Of a stretch of DNA of 64,000 nucleotides, positions 29,052 through 38,757 are shown piece after piece (the stretch's first letter is position 1; each line of letters starts with the position of its first letter). Source of the stretch: Centropus unirufus. Its lineage: Eukaryota > Chordata > Aves > Cuculiformes > Centropidae. The notes under the pieces are model-generated. The model was not told where the DNA came from and did not search any database. It saw only the letters and a program-made list of their open reading frames with translations. The position numbers were made by a program, and so were the translations under genes. The stretch lies in NCBI GenBank assembly GCA_013397695.1, contig VYZI01000133.1:1075684-1139683 (forward strand), in the 5' to 3' direction.

Positions 29052-30169
29052 TCGTTGTTAAGTTTTTAGTGTACCTACAAAACTCATATGCTTGAAGATG
29101 AGAAAAGATCATTTTAAGCAAGATCACACACCTTTTTGTCGGGTTGATGTCATCACTTCAGCAAATGGAGGGTAAAAATATGCTCATGGAAATCCAAACA
29201 GGAAGCACTTAGCAAACAAAGAGGCACAGGCTGGTGCCTGCAGAGCTTCTACTTTTCATGCTCCATGGGATCTGAAAGAGCCCTCTGGTACCTGCAGCCA
29301 GAGCACGGATATCAAGAGACAATGAAATGATTGGATTCTTTTTTTTTTTTTCTTCTTCCCCGGATTATGACAGATATGATGCTTATCATTTGAAAGCCAG
29401 GACACATCTGGGCAATCGGAGTACAGTGCTGAGCCAGAACCAAGACAGACAGTAACTCTCCCTGGCTAATATATGTTCTGATGAAAGCCAGGCCAGCACT
29501 CAAGGAAAACTCTCTGGTTTTAGTGCTCTCCGAGATTTCAGCCTACAGTGCCAGCAGCATGGTAACACTGACAGCATAGCATGAAGCAAGGCTTTGTTCC
29601 AAAAACCCCAGAATTGGCTCATCTAACCAGCCCTACCTCTGGCTGTAGAGTGACCTTCCTGATTAGCCTTTTAAAAGCCTTTCACTATATATGGCACTTT
29701 CAGTCTTGGCAAGATAAATCTGAAAGGAGAGCAAAGGGATGTCTCATGATGCAAGTACTAAAACATTCTTGGAGTTTCAAGAAAAAATACACAAAACAAC
29801 TTCCTGACTCAAAAAGAGCTGTAACTGGCATGGGAAACTTCCACATTAGGCCTCATCCTGACAGGGAAATATTAATCACAAAACTTAGAGTTTGCTTAGG
29901 TGGAAGTGATAATGACTTGGTTTCACGTTTTATTTGCTTTTAAAATGTACTTTTCATGTTTTTCTTGTAAGCAGGATAAAGCCCTAACCAGTATCCTTTC
30001 TACTCACTGTCTTAAAAGATCCTGTTCCACAAAGCTGAAAAAATAAAGAGGTGTACCAGCCAGCATGGAGGAGAAAATTTAAACCAACAACGTGACTAAA
30101 AATTTACAGCATCACAGAAAAATTTCATTAGATATTTGAAAAGCCACAAATAAGAAAGATGCATACACT
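29052..30169. other. Intergenic spacer between two old LINE copies
   Basis: No gene seen. It contains a short poly(T) tract near 29339-29351 and a 120-codon plus-strand open stretch (29581-29943) with no recognisable domain. The last 100 bp may be the 5' extension of the following LINE fragment. Confidence 0.5.
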
Positions 30170-31450
30170 GGCTAAACCCAACATCCTTCTGAAGAAGAAG
30201 AAAGTTAATATTTTGCCAATACTATTGTAGACAAAATAGGGCAATCAGGTAATTATAAGCCTGTCAGTTTGACGTTTATTCCAGGCAAAGTGATGGAGTT
30301 GCTGATAGGAAAGTCAAGTAATAGAGTATTAAAACAGTGCAATTTAATTAATGGCAATCAACACAGATTAATGGAAGAAAGATCTTATCAAATTAATGTG
30401 CTATTTTTATAAGACTACAAATTTGGTGGATAAAAGCAATTGTGGTAATATTGTATAATTTGACTGTGGATCCATCTGCAGTGTTATAAGAGATTCTGAC
30501 AGAAATCAGAACTAATAAGATGAACACACCTGGCCAATCAACTTGTTTTAAAGCTGGCTAGCACTAGATCTCACAGCCTAATGTAACATGGGACTACCAC
30601 AGATTTGGTTCTGCAAGCACTTCTTATCAGCCTTCTGCTTATTAATAATGATATTGGCAATGCAGTCGAAAGCAGTGGCTTTGCTAATAATATTTTTCAG
30701 TGAATCAAAATTTGGAAGCAGGAAGAGGTGAGCAATGCCCTTTTGGCAGTGCTTGAGGAGGAGGTGCAAAAGAAATAAAAGGTGTCTTGCATGTAACCCA
30801 GTATAAAGGACCTATTTAAGAACAAACTTCTCAGGTCTTATATAAAAAGTTATCCTGCAGGAAGCTGAGACTGAAAAATGAATGCTGGGTCCAGGCAGGC
30901 AATCAGCTGAGCCCCAGATCCCTCTTAAATCATGTTGCTAAGAGGGCCAATGCAATCTTTTTCTCTGTGCGGAGGATAGTACCAAGAGGGAGTAAACAGG
31001 TTGCATTACTTCTGCATTTGGCATTGATAAAAGCGATTGGAATAACGTCCGTCCTGATGTCAGCAACTCAGGAAGGATGTTGGCAAATTGGAGGTAGTTC
31101 AGAGAAGAACCACAAGAGTATCAATGAAAAAAATAAGGTCATAAAATGGAGTGACTCCACAGGGTAAGTCTATTTAGATTTAGTATATCAAAGTAAAAGC
31201 TAAGGAATAACTTGATTATGGTTTGTAAGTGCTTTATGTGGAACAGATAATGTCTAATAGGGGAGGTTTTGCTCTGGCAGAAAAAATACACAAGGGAATC
31301 CAATGGAAAGCTGAAGGCATACTCTTTAAGTTAGATCAAAGATAAGCAACTACCTCAACAACTTTCCATTCACTGAGATAAAACTGGATGTCTTTTCTGT
31401 CCAGTCTTTCTCAAGTGATGCTTTTATTCAATATGAATTAATTCCAGGTA
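30170..31450 (+). repeat. Degenerate ancient CR1-clade LINE, reverse transcriptase region to near 3' end
   Basis: From 30251 the translation gives NYKPVSLT, a little later NGNQHRLMEERSYQIN, and after a frameshift NLVDKSN. These are in the order of the CR1-clade reverse transcriptase (NYRPVSLTS..., NGNQHGF..., SLVDKGN...). Around 30940-31160 comes a KRANAI...LHLAL...E.C.Q.G segment, matching the later ORF2 region. The small open frame at 30967-31167 is therefore a LINE fossil, not a gene. About 31170-31440 fits the remaining 3' part. Internal stops and frameshifts show inactivity. It is a separate copy from the one at 28155-29051, because the more 5' part of ORF2 lies downstream of that copy's 3' end. 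Confidence 0.75.
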
Positions 31451-31521
31451 AGCTAATGAGAGGCTGAAGCCTCAGAAATGGGCATAGGTTGGTTTATGTC
31501 CTTAGCATCTATGCAGACTGT

Positions 31522-31656
31522 ATCATAGAATGGTTTGGGCTGGACAGCCCTTAAAGATCATCTAGATCCACCCCTCTTGACTTGGCCAGGGATAACTTCC
31601 ACTAGATAAGGTTGCTCAGATCCTCATCCAACCAGGCCTTGAACACCTCCAGGGAT
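31522..31656 (-). repeat. CR1 LINE 3'-end fragment (avian type), minus strand
   Basis: Reads as the reverse complement of the avian CR1 3' region: 'atcatagaatggtttgggctgga', 'ccttaaagatcatctag', 'ccactagataaggttgctcag', 'tcatccaaccaggccttgaa' and 'cacctccagggat' in order. It is less diverged than the ancient CR1 copies just upstream, so it is a later insertion next to the end of the older element. The match is by recognition of the consensus. Confidence 0.9.
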
Positions 31657-34600
31657 TTATATCAATGTACATATTTAAGTAAATAAATAAAGATCTTTCT
31701 GAGTGAAGAATGAGATCTAAATTTAGCCAATGGGAATTTCTTGTGTACATCAAGATGTACTTTGGGAATGATGGGGGTGGAGTTTCTACTTCTACTTTGG
31801 GAACCTGCTCACTTTTCATTACTACTCGAAAAGCTGGCAACACAAGATTGCAATGAAGTTTTGGAGAACAACTAGAAGCATATCCAGTTGTCATGTTTCC
31901 ATCTCACATTCGCCTCCACTAGCATCATGCTGATGGGTGCAGCTGAGGTAGCAAAATCTGCCAGAGGGATCTGGTTCAGGTTATGTGCATATCTGGAAAA
32001 TAACTTCCCAAGAAAACTTATTCCTAAAGTGAAAAATGGTCATTATATCCCTTAAAAGAAAAGATAACTTAATGGCAACTGCCTTGAGCGTATTCTTCAA
32101 TTGCAAAAGGTTAGGAATACCTAGTCATAGTATTTAATAGCTTCTCTTGCATATAAAGGTTTCCCTGGAATATGTAAACATAGCACTACTCTTCCTGACC
32201 TAACACCCATGGGTGTCCTCTACTTAGCTGGCCCATTACAAAAGAAATATGACCACTCTTTTTCTTCTCTTAGCAATACTAATGCAGCTGAAAATGCAGG
32301 AAATACGAAATACGTTCTACTTACATCTTGCAAGTGAGAGAGTGCTTTTCCTCAGGTAATTTCATAAAGCTAAAAGAGAGGCGTGTTTAGAAGAGAATTC
32401 CACCACATAAGATTGATTTCAATAAGTGAGGGATAACGTTGATATGGATATATATAACACAATCACTTTTTAGCTTCTGGGAATGGTGCCATCTGTGCAT
32501 AATGATAGCTAGTGGTAACAGAGAAATGTAAGGTCTGACTGGGGTAGCCAACAGCCCACAGTTTTGACAGTCTTATTTGGAGGGCAGTGTTGTGATTTAG
32601 AAGGTCAATTTGCTTTTGCTCATGCTCATCTTACATCCATAAACAACACGTCCAATATACAGATAAAGATTTCTAAACTACCAGGAATGGTTAGGCTGGG
32701 AACACACTGTGGTCACAGCCACAGCTAAAACTTGGGTATTTAATACTATGACTTAGAAAAATATAATATATTACTGGGATCTGGAACCAAAGACCATTGG
32801 TTCCTTAGCCAAGGACTGCTTTGCCTCCTAGGCAGAACATGTTCCCCTATACAGAGATTTGTCCTGCAGACAACCAAGACACATTTTAGGTCTCAGATGA
32901 ATAAACATACGAAGATAAAACTCACAGCCCTTCAGCTAACAGCTTTTTTCCTTTGCAATTTTGGTGCAATATAACAAGAAGGCAGCTTGCAGAAATGTTG
33001 AACCTGTTTCTCTCTACCTCATTTAACTGGCTTCTGTACATAAATTACTTTGTGGAGTGTTTTTTGTGTGATTGCAATGTAGTCAGTTGTAAATCATGCA
33101 CCGAGTTATTCAATAACACTTTTTTTATTGTTTGCGTGTAGAATGAACCCTAAGGCTTGATTCTGACTACAGATATGGCACATGGGTATTTATCCTTACA
33201 TACGTTTTTGCATCCTTATTGCACACACACGTGCAGTTCATGCAAATGGGTACATTTCATGCAAGTTACCTCTTGACAGTAGCTCATTTAATAAAAAATA
33301 GACTTAGATACCACATACCAAAAGTAAAAATTGCATTTCTTTTTAAAGAACAGGCGCTTGCCTCCTCATTTAGTCTTTTGTCAAGGTCTTTGAACTGTCC
33401 TTTTCGATGCATTGAGAAAAGATTTGTCCCCTTACTGTCCCATGATTTACTACTTTGCTTAGCTTTTCTTACTAACATACTGAAGTTCTAGTGTAAATGA
33501 TTACAAAAAGTGATTACAAAAATAGAAAAACATATCCAAGTTGGCATAGGGATGCAGCCTTAAAAACTAGAAGGGAGATACTTGCAAGCATATTTCAAGC
33601 TATCTATTTGGATTAATTTTGCTGGAATGAGGCTGTCTTCTCAATATGACAGTTCTCAACACTTAATAGTTGTTTAATGTTCCCAGTAGGCTCAGCCCAG
33701 TACTTTGTAAATCATAAAAAAAATAAAATGTGGCTCTTTATTTTATCACTTCAAAAATTATTATCCTTTTTGTTCTGACTTGTGTTTGTATGCTGATAAA
33801 ATATTTTCTGTAAAGGGACAAGGAGCAGACTGACCTGGAAAAGGAAGTCTTTTTTATGTAGAACTGTCTTTGATCACTCACAAGACTTGTTCTCTGATCT
33901 AAGCTCATTGACATCAATAGAAAAAAGACTGCTATTGGCTTGGGGGTGAGGGAAGGCTTGGCTCTGGTCCATACAGAGTCCATATACACAAAAGCAGATG
34001 CAAGAAGATAAAACATATTTAAAGTCAGAGATATAGAAAAGATACTTTCCTATGCACATCATTAGGTTTATAACACAAACAGATCTCTTTTCACTTATTT
34101 TTTTTCTTAGTCTGTGACACAGGAAGCTCCAGTTTCTACATCGATTATTGTTGTTTACCTGCAGATAAACCTGACACAGAAAAGGGGAGAGCTTAGTGGA
34201 TACTTGCCCTAGCATGAAAATGGAAGGCCTCGCTCCTGGGACACTAAAGAACAGGAAAAGGAAAAATAAGGCTCCAGGGAAACCCACACGACCCCCAAGC
34301 TGCATTTCCTGCAGGAAGAACCATTCCAGAGAGGGGACTTGGCGCTTTACTAATGGACACTGTCATCAAAGTAGTGGATAATTGCAGAGTCTGCTTAAAA
34401 GATAAAGAAACTTCTAATGAGACTGTCTCTAGGTGACAGTTTCCAGGCAAGGTAGATCAGCACAATGAAGTCCAGAGATGAAAAGTCAGACAGCAATGGT
34501 CCTAAAAGGAATCCTCTCCAGTTCACTTGAGTGAAAGAAAGAAAGAAACCTTCAAAGCAACCTTCAACCTGATATCTATCTGTATCTACAGAATGATCAC

Positions 34601-35724
34601 AGAGAGATTACAGTAATTTTGTCATAAGCCATTCTGTTGATTAGTTCTTTGGTACCATTGATTCAGGAAAAAAATCACTAATTCCATTGAATGAGAAAAT
34701 ATAAAGAAACAATACTTTCTACTACCAACATAGTTTATTTAAACAAGAGTCTTCAAGTACTATGAATATGACATTTAGGTTTGGACCAATCAATAGCACC
34801 TCTTTAGCCCAGACATTCTGGCCAATGTGTTTCAAGTCAAGCATCTCTTTTTTGACGGTTAATGCCTCCTACATGAAGCACCACAGCTATGCAAGATAGG
34901 CAGTAGTTAGATGAAACTTTACTGCTGACTTTGTCTTCAGACTTTGATCTGGCTTTTAGAACCTGGTTCCTTTGAACATCTCACAAGTTACATGCTGACC
35001 TTGCTCTCCACTTTCAGCTGACTGATAAACTTACATCAGAAAAAAAGCAGGCATAGGATTATGCACATTTATGAGGCATAAAAAGATATGTTTGTTCCAA
35101 GCTTACTTCTTTAACACTGAATTTGCAGTAGTTTCATTGATGTATCTAAAAGCAGAAGGGGTAGTTTTGGGGAAACACACAATAAAAAAATCAAAGTAGA
35201 ATTATTAAAATATACTAGAAGAAATTGATACCACTGATAGATACCTGTGTTATTCCCAGTCACCCTACATATATCCCCTCACACCTTTTAGGGTAGAATT
35301 AAACATGAAAAATAAAGTATATAACCTGTTCCTTCCAAACCTGAGTATTTATCTTTATGGCAGGTGAGTTCCATTCCACCTTGAATCACTTCTTCAAATT
35401 CCATTAAACATCAGGAGTTTCCAACTAGAGGTTTGGGATTAACTAGATTTTTCACCCCTTTCTCCTTTCACTCCTTTCTCCGGTTAGGTTTTGAGGCTAT
35501 GGGTAGCCCTTCCAGAGTTGCTAGGGGCTGTGGCTTCAGCTGATGCTGGGTAACTAAGAAAGTTAAACAGAAAACATTGGTTTAGAGAACAAAGGTTGAC
35601 GCAAGAGCCTAGGTCTCATGCTTTGTCATAGTCAGAAGGAGTATGCAGGGGGAGAGGAAGGGAGAAATTGTGTAAAAAGCCATCTACTAAGAAAAGAATG
35701 TTTGATTTGGATCACAGGATGTGA
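31657..35724. other. Intergenic DNA, no gene supported
   Basis: About 4 kb without a recognisable exon. The longest open stretch is 143 codons on the minus strand (33874-34305), low in complexity and rich in F, L and S as expected from AT-rich chance frames. No clear repeat family recognised. Confidence 0.55.
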
Positions 35725-35905
35725 GACTGGAGAATGTATTGCATAACTTTATGGCTTGTCCTTATTTGCAATGATTCAGTATCCGGCACTGCTCATCCCA
35801 TTTCTAAAAATGGTATTGAAAAGTTACAGAGTATTCAGAGGTGATGGGAATTACTGAGGAATGGGAAGAAAACACCTTTTCATTTTAGAGCAGATCGATA
35901 TAAAC
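35725..35905 (+). repeat. Probable ancient CR1/L3-type LINE fragment
   Basis: The stretch aligns by eye to the same ORF2 3' region seen at 28420-28530: a block resembling 'tggtgcgcccacaccttgaatattgtg', then 'tcatcccatttctaaaaa', then a 'ttgaaaagttacagag' block matching 'ttggaaaaggtacagag', then 'ttcattttagagcagatcg'. It is highly diverged, so the call is tentative. It would be the third old LINE remnant within 8 kb. Confidence 0.45.
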
Positions 35906-36342
35906 GATTTGGACTGTGGGTCATCCTGTAGGTAGTTGCAGATCACTGCTTCTGTGCCCTTCCCCAGTACCTAAGGGACATCCACCGGGTCAAATCCCAA
36001 ACGGTCACTGTTGCTGTAGGCTCATCTTCTCCATGTCAAACTTAAGATCATGGCAATCCTTTCTCAGTAGTATTTCTCTTATGACTGCAAAACAGGGCAC
36101 GTAGAGCTCCCAGTGTGGAGGATGAGAGATGAAGTGGGTGTAGTACTGTGGAGGGAGAGCTACCCCTTACCATTTCTGAAGAGTCCCCTGCCAAGACCAG
36201 CCCCGATGATGGGATTTCTACAGCGTCTTTGGAGCACAGTTCAGAGGAGTTTCTACCCCAAAGCAGGCATCTGCAGGACAGAGTCATTTCATTATTAGCA
36301 CACTCGTTTCTTCCTACCCCTTGAAAACAAACATAATCCAGA
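35906..36342. other. Intergenic DNA about 2.2 kb upstream of the TRIB2 start codon
   Basis: No gene or repeat recognised. Composition becomes more balanced here than in the AT-rich DNA further upstream. Confidence 0.5.
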
Positions 36343-36464
36343 CACTCAGGTCCTCACCCCAAAAGAACACTTTTCCCACTTCTGACTCTCCCCTGTGGTG
36401 CTGCACTCAGGTCCTCACCCCAAAAGAACACTTTTCCCACTTCTGACTCTCCCCTGTGGTGCTG
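36343..36464. repeat. Perfect tandem duplication, 2 x 61 bp
   Basis: Two directly adjacent copies (36343-36403 and 36404-36464), each beginning CACTCAGGTCCTCACC and ending CCCTGTGGTGCTG, with no mismatch by eye. The flanking bases differ, so it is exactly two units. Perfect identity implies a recent duplication, or an assembly artefact given the gap less than 1 kb downstream. Confidence 0.92.
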
Positions 36465-36631
36465 TGGGAAAAAGGGAGCCAAAACGCAGCTAGTCCCCTG
36501 GCATCACCCTGCAAAGGCTGCAGTTCCAGGAGTGAGTCCTGCTTGCTCTGTCCTTTCCTTACTCTTGGCTCATTTTAGGTTATTTTTATTTAACTTTGCC
36601 TCTGTGTGTATATGGTTTTTGCGGGTTCTTT

Positions 36632-36651
36632 GGGGGGGGTGGGGGTGGTGG
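36632..36651 (+). other. G-rich tract with G-quadruplex potential
   Basis: A run of eight G, one T, five G, then two GG pairs separated by single T bases. Such tracts near promoters can form G-quadruplexes. Only two-tetrad or bulged three-tetrad folds look possible. Functional role is inference. Confidence 0.4.
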
Positions 36652-37285
36652 TGCATATGTTTTTTTTCGAAGGATTCACAACCTATACGCAGTCAAAATC
36701 TAGGGAGTAAGTAATAGGCTCGTTCTGAGTTCAGAGAGCTGTTTATCAAACTTTAATAGACAGCCAAACTCCTGCTATTTAAACAATAAAAGGGGAACGG
36801 GTGAAAAAGCCCAGCAGACCGCACTGCTGCCGGGCGGGGACAGATCGACCTCATTCATAGCTTTCTCTGTGCAGGACGAAATGGTTTACGTTTTCCCTCT
36901 GCCCTCCCCAAACCGTTTTAATTTGGGAATGGATTAAGGCAAGCCTGGAGTCGGGAGAACTCCTCCCACCCGACTGCACCGCGAAGCAACCTCTTTTGCT
37001 CCCGTAAGCGCGCGGATGAAACCGATTTCTTCATTGAGAAAAAAAGAAACCCGCCCGCCTTGAACGTGAGTGATAGCACACCCGGCAGCCGGGCGGCAGG
37101 CTCTGCTTTCAGGGCTGTTTATTCCATCGTTATTATTAATTTGTTCTTGTATTTAAAATTAAGTAGCTAACAGTGCACCCCTAGTCGCCAGGGTAATCCC
37201 GGAGCCAAGGGAGCACCACGGCAGTGCAAGAGGGAGCACTAGAGGCGGGGGAAGACTCCCCCGCCAGACCTCGGCAGGGCTGCGG

Positions 37286-38239
37286 NNNNNNNNNNNNNNN
37301 NNNNNNNNNNNNNNNNNNNNNNNNNNNNNNNNNNNNNNNNNNNNNNNNNNNNNNNNNNNNNNNNNNNNNNNNNNNNNNNNNNNNNNNNNNNNNNNNNNNN
37401 NNNNNNNNNNNNNNNNNNNNNNNNNNNNNNNNNNNNNNNNNNNNNNNNNNNNNNNNNNNNNNNNNNNNNNNNNNNNNNNNNNNNNNNNNNNNNNNNNNNN
37501 NNNNNNNNNNNNNNNNNNNNNNNNNNNNNNNNNNNNNNNNNNNNNNNNNNNNNNNNNNNNNNNNNNNNNNNNNNNNNNNNNNNNNNNNNNNNNNNNNNNN
37601 NNNNNNNNNNNNNNNNNNNNNNNNNNNNNNNNNNNNNNNNNNNNNNNNNNNNNNNNNNNNNNNNNNNNNNNNNNNNNNNNNNNNNNNNNNNNNNNNNNNN
37701 NNNNNNNNNNNNNNNNNNNNNNNNNNNNNNNNNNNNNNNNNNNNNNNNNNNNNNNNNNNNNNNNNNNNNNNNNNNNNNNNNNNNNNNNNNNNNNNNNNNN
37801 NNNNNNNNNNNNNNNNNNNNNNNNNNNNNNNNNNNNNNNNNNNNNNNNNNNNNNNNNNNNNNNNNNNNNNNNNNNNNNNNNNNNNNNNNNNNNNNNNNNN
37901 NNNNNNNNNNNNNNNNNNNNNNNNNNNNNNNNNNNNNNNNNNNNNNNNNNNNNNNNNNNNNNNNNNNNNNNNNNNNNNNNNNNNNNNNNNNNNNNNNNNN
38001 NNNNNNNNNNNNNNNNNNNNNNNNNNNNNNNNNNNNNNNNNNNNNNNNNNNNNNNNNNNNNNNNNNNNNNNNNNNNNNNNNNNNNNNNNNNNNNNNNNNN
38101 NNNNNNNNNNNNNNNNNNNNNNNNNNNNNNNNNNNNNNNNNNNNNNNNNNNNNNNNNNNNNNNNNNNNNNNNNNNNNNNNNNNNNNNNNNNNNNNNNNNN
38201 NNNNNNNNNNNNNNNNNNNNNNNNNNNNNNNNNNNNNNN
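37286..38239. other. Assembly gap, 954 N
   Basis: A continuous run of N lying between GC-rich flanks just upstream of coding exon 1. It likely removes the TRIB2 transcription start and much of the 5' UTR. Any reading frame drawn across it is an artefact. Confidence 0.99.
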
Positions 38240-38487
38240 CCCCATCCCCGGCTGTCGCTGCCCCGCCGCGTTGTTCCGCTCCGCGCCCGGCGGGAACAAA
38301 GGGGCACGGGCTGAACGCTCTCTCCCTGTGCCCAGGACGCGGCGCTGAGGCTGGTCGCCCGCCGCCGCCGCGCTCCCGCCCCCCCCCGTCCCCGCCACAC
38401 AAAGGCAGCCGCAGCTGGACGGGCGAGGGAAGCGCGCTCCAACGCCAGGGCTCCGGTGCAGCGTCTCGGCTGGTCTTCTCCATACTC
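38240..38487 (+). other. TRIB2: TRIB2 5' UTR, 3' part (visible portion)
   Basis: A very GC-rich 248-nt segment between the gap and the TRIB2 start codon. It has no upstream ATG on the plus strand. A pyrimidine-rich stretch ending in CCCTGTGCCCAG at 38335 looks like a splice acceptor, so a 5' UTR intron is possible, though known TRIB2 genes usually have the leader in the first coding exon. A C-rich block at 38375-38396 gives G runs on the opposite strand. The leader is assigned by position only. Confidence 0.6.
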
Positions 38488-38757
38488 ATGAACATACAAA
38501 GGTCAACCCCTATCACGATAGCACGATATGGGAGACCGCGGAATAAAACCCAGGATTTTGAGGAGCTCTCGTCCATACGGTCCATCGAGCCAAGCCAGAG
38601 TTTTAGCCCGAATCTAGGCTCGCCGAGCCCGCCGGAGACCCCGAACTTGTCGCATTGCGTTTCTTGCATCGGGAAATACTTATTGTTGGAGCCTCTCGAG
38701 GGAGACCACGTTTTCCGAGCCGTACATCTGCACAGTGGCGAGGAGCTGGTTTGCAAG
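38488..38757 (+). CDS. TRIB2: TRIB2 coding exon 1 (residues 1-90)
   Basis: Begins MNIQRSTPITIARYG and ends HSGEELVCK, so it codes the N-terminal Ser/Pro-rich tail and the first strands of the pseudokinase domain up to the beta3 lysine K90. The donor is CAAG|GTAATG, and the intron falls between codons (phase 0). The start codon context is weak: C at -3 and A at +4. The next in-frame methionine is residue 137 in exon 2, so there is no good alternative start. The open frame runs 35 codons past the donor, but those residues are intronic. Confidence 0.97.

Noticed and set aside
30967..31167. 66-codon open frame in the upstream desert
   Set aside because: Its residues follow the CR1-clade ORF2 order, so it is a LINE fossil rather than a gene.
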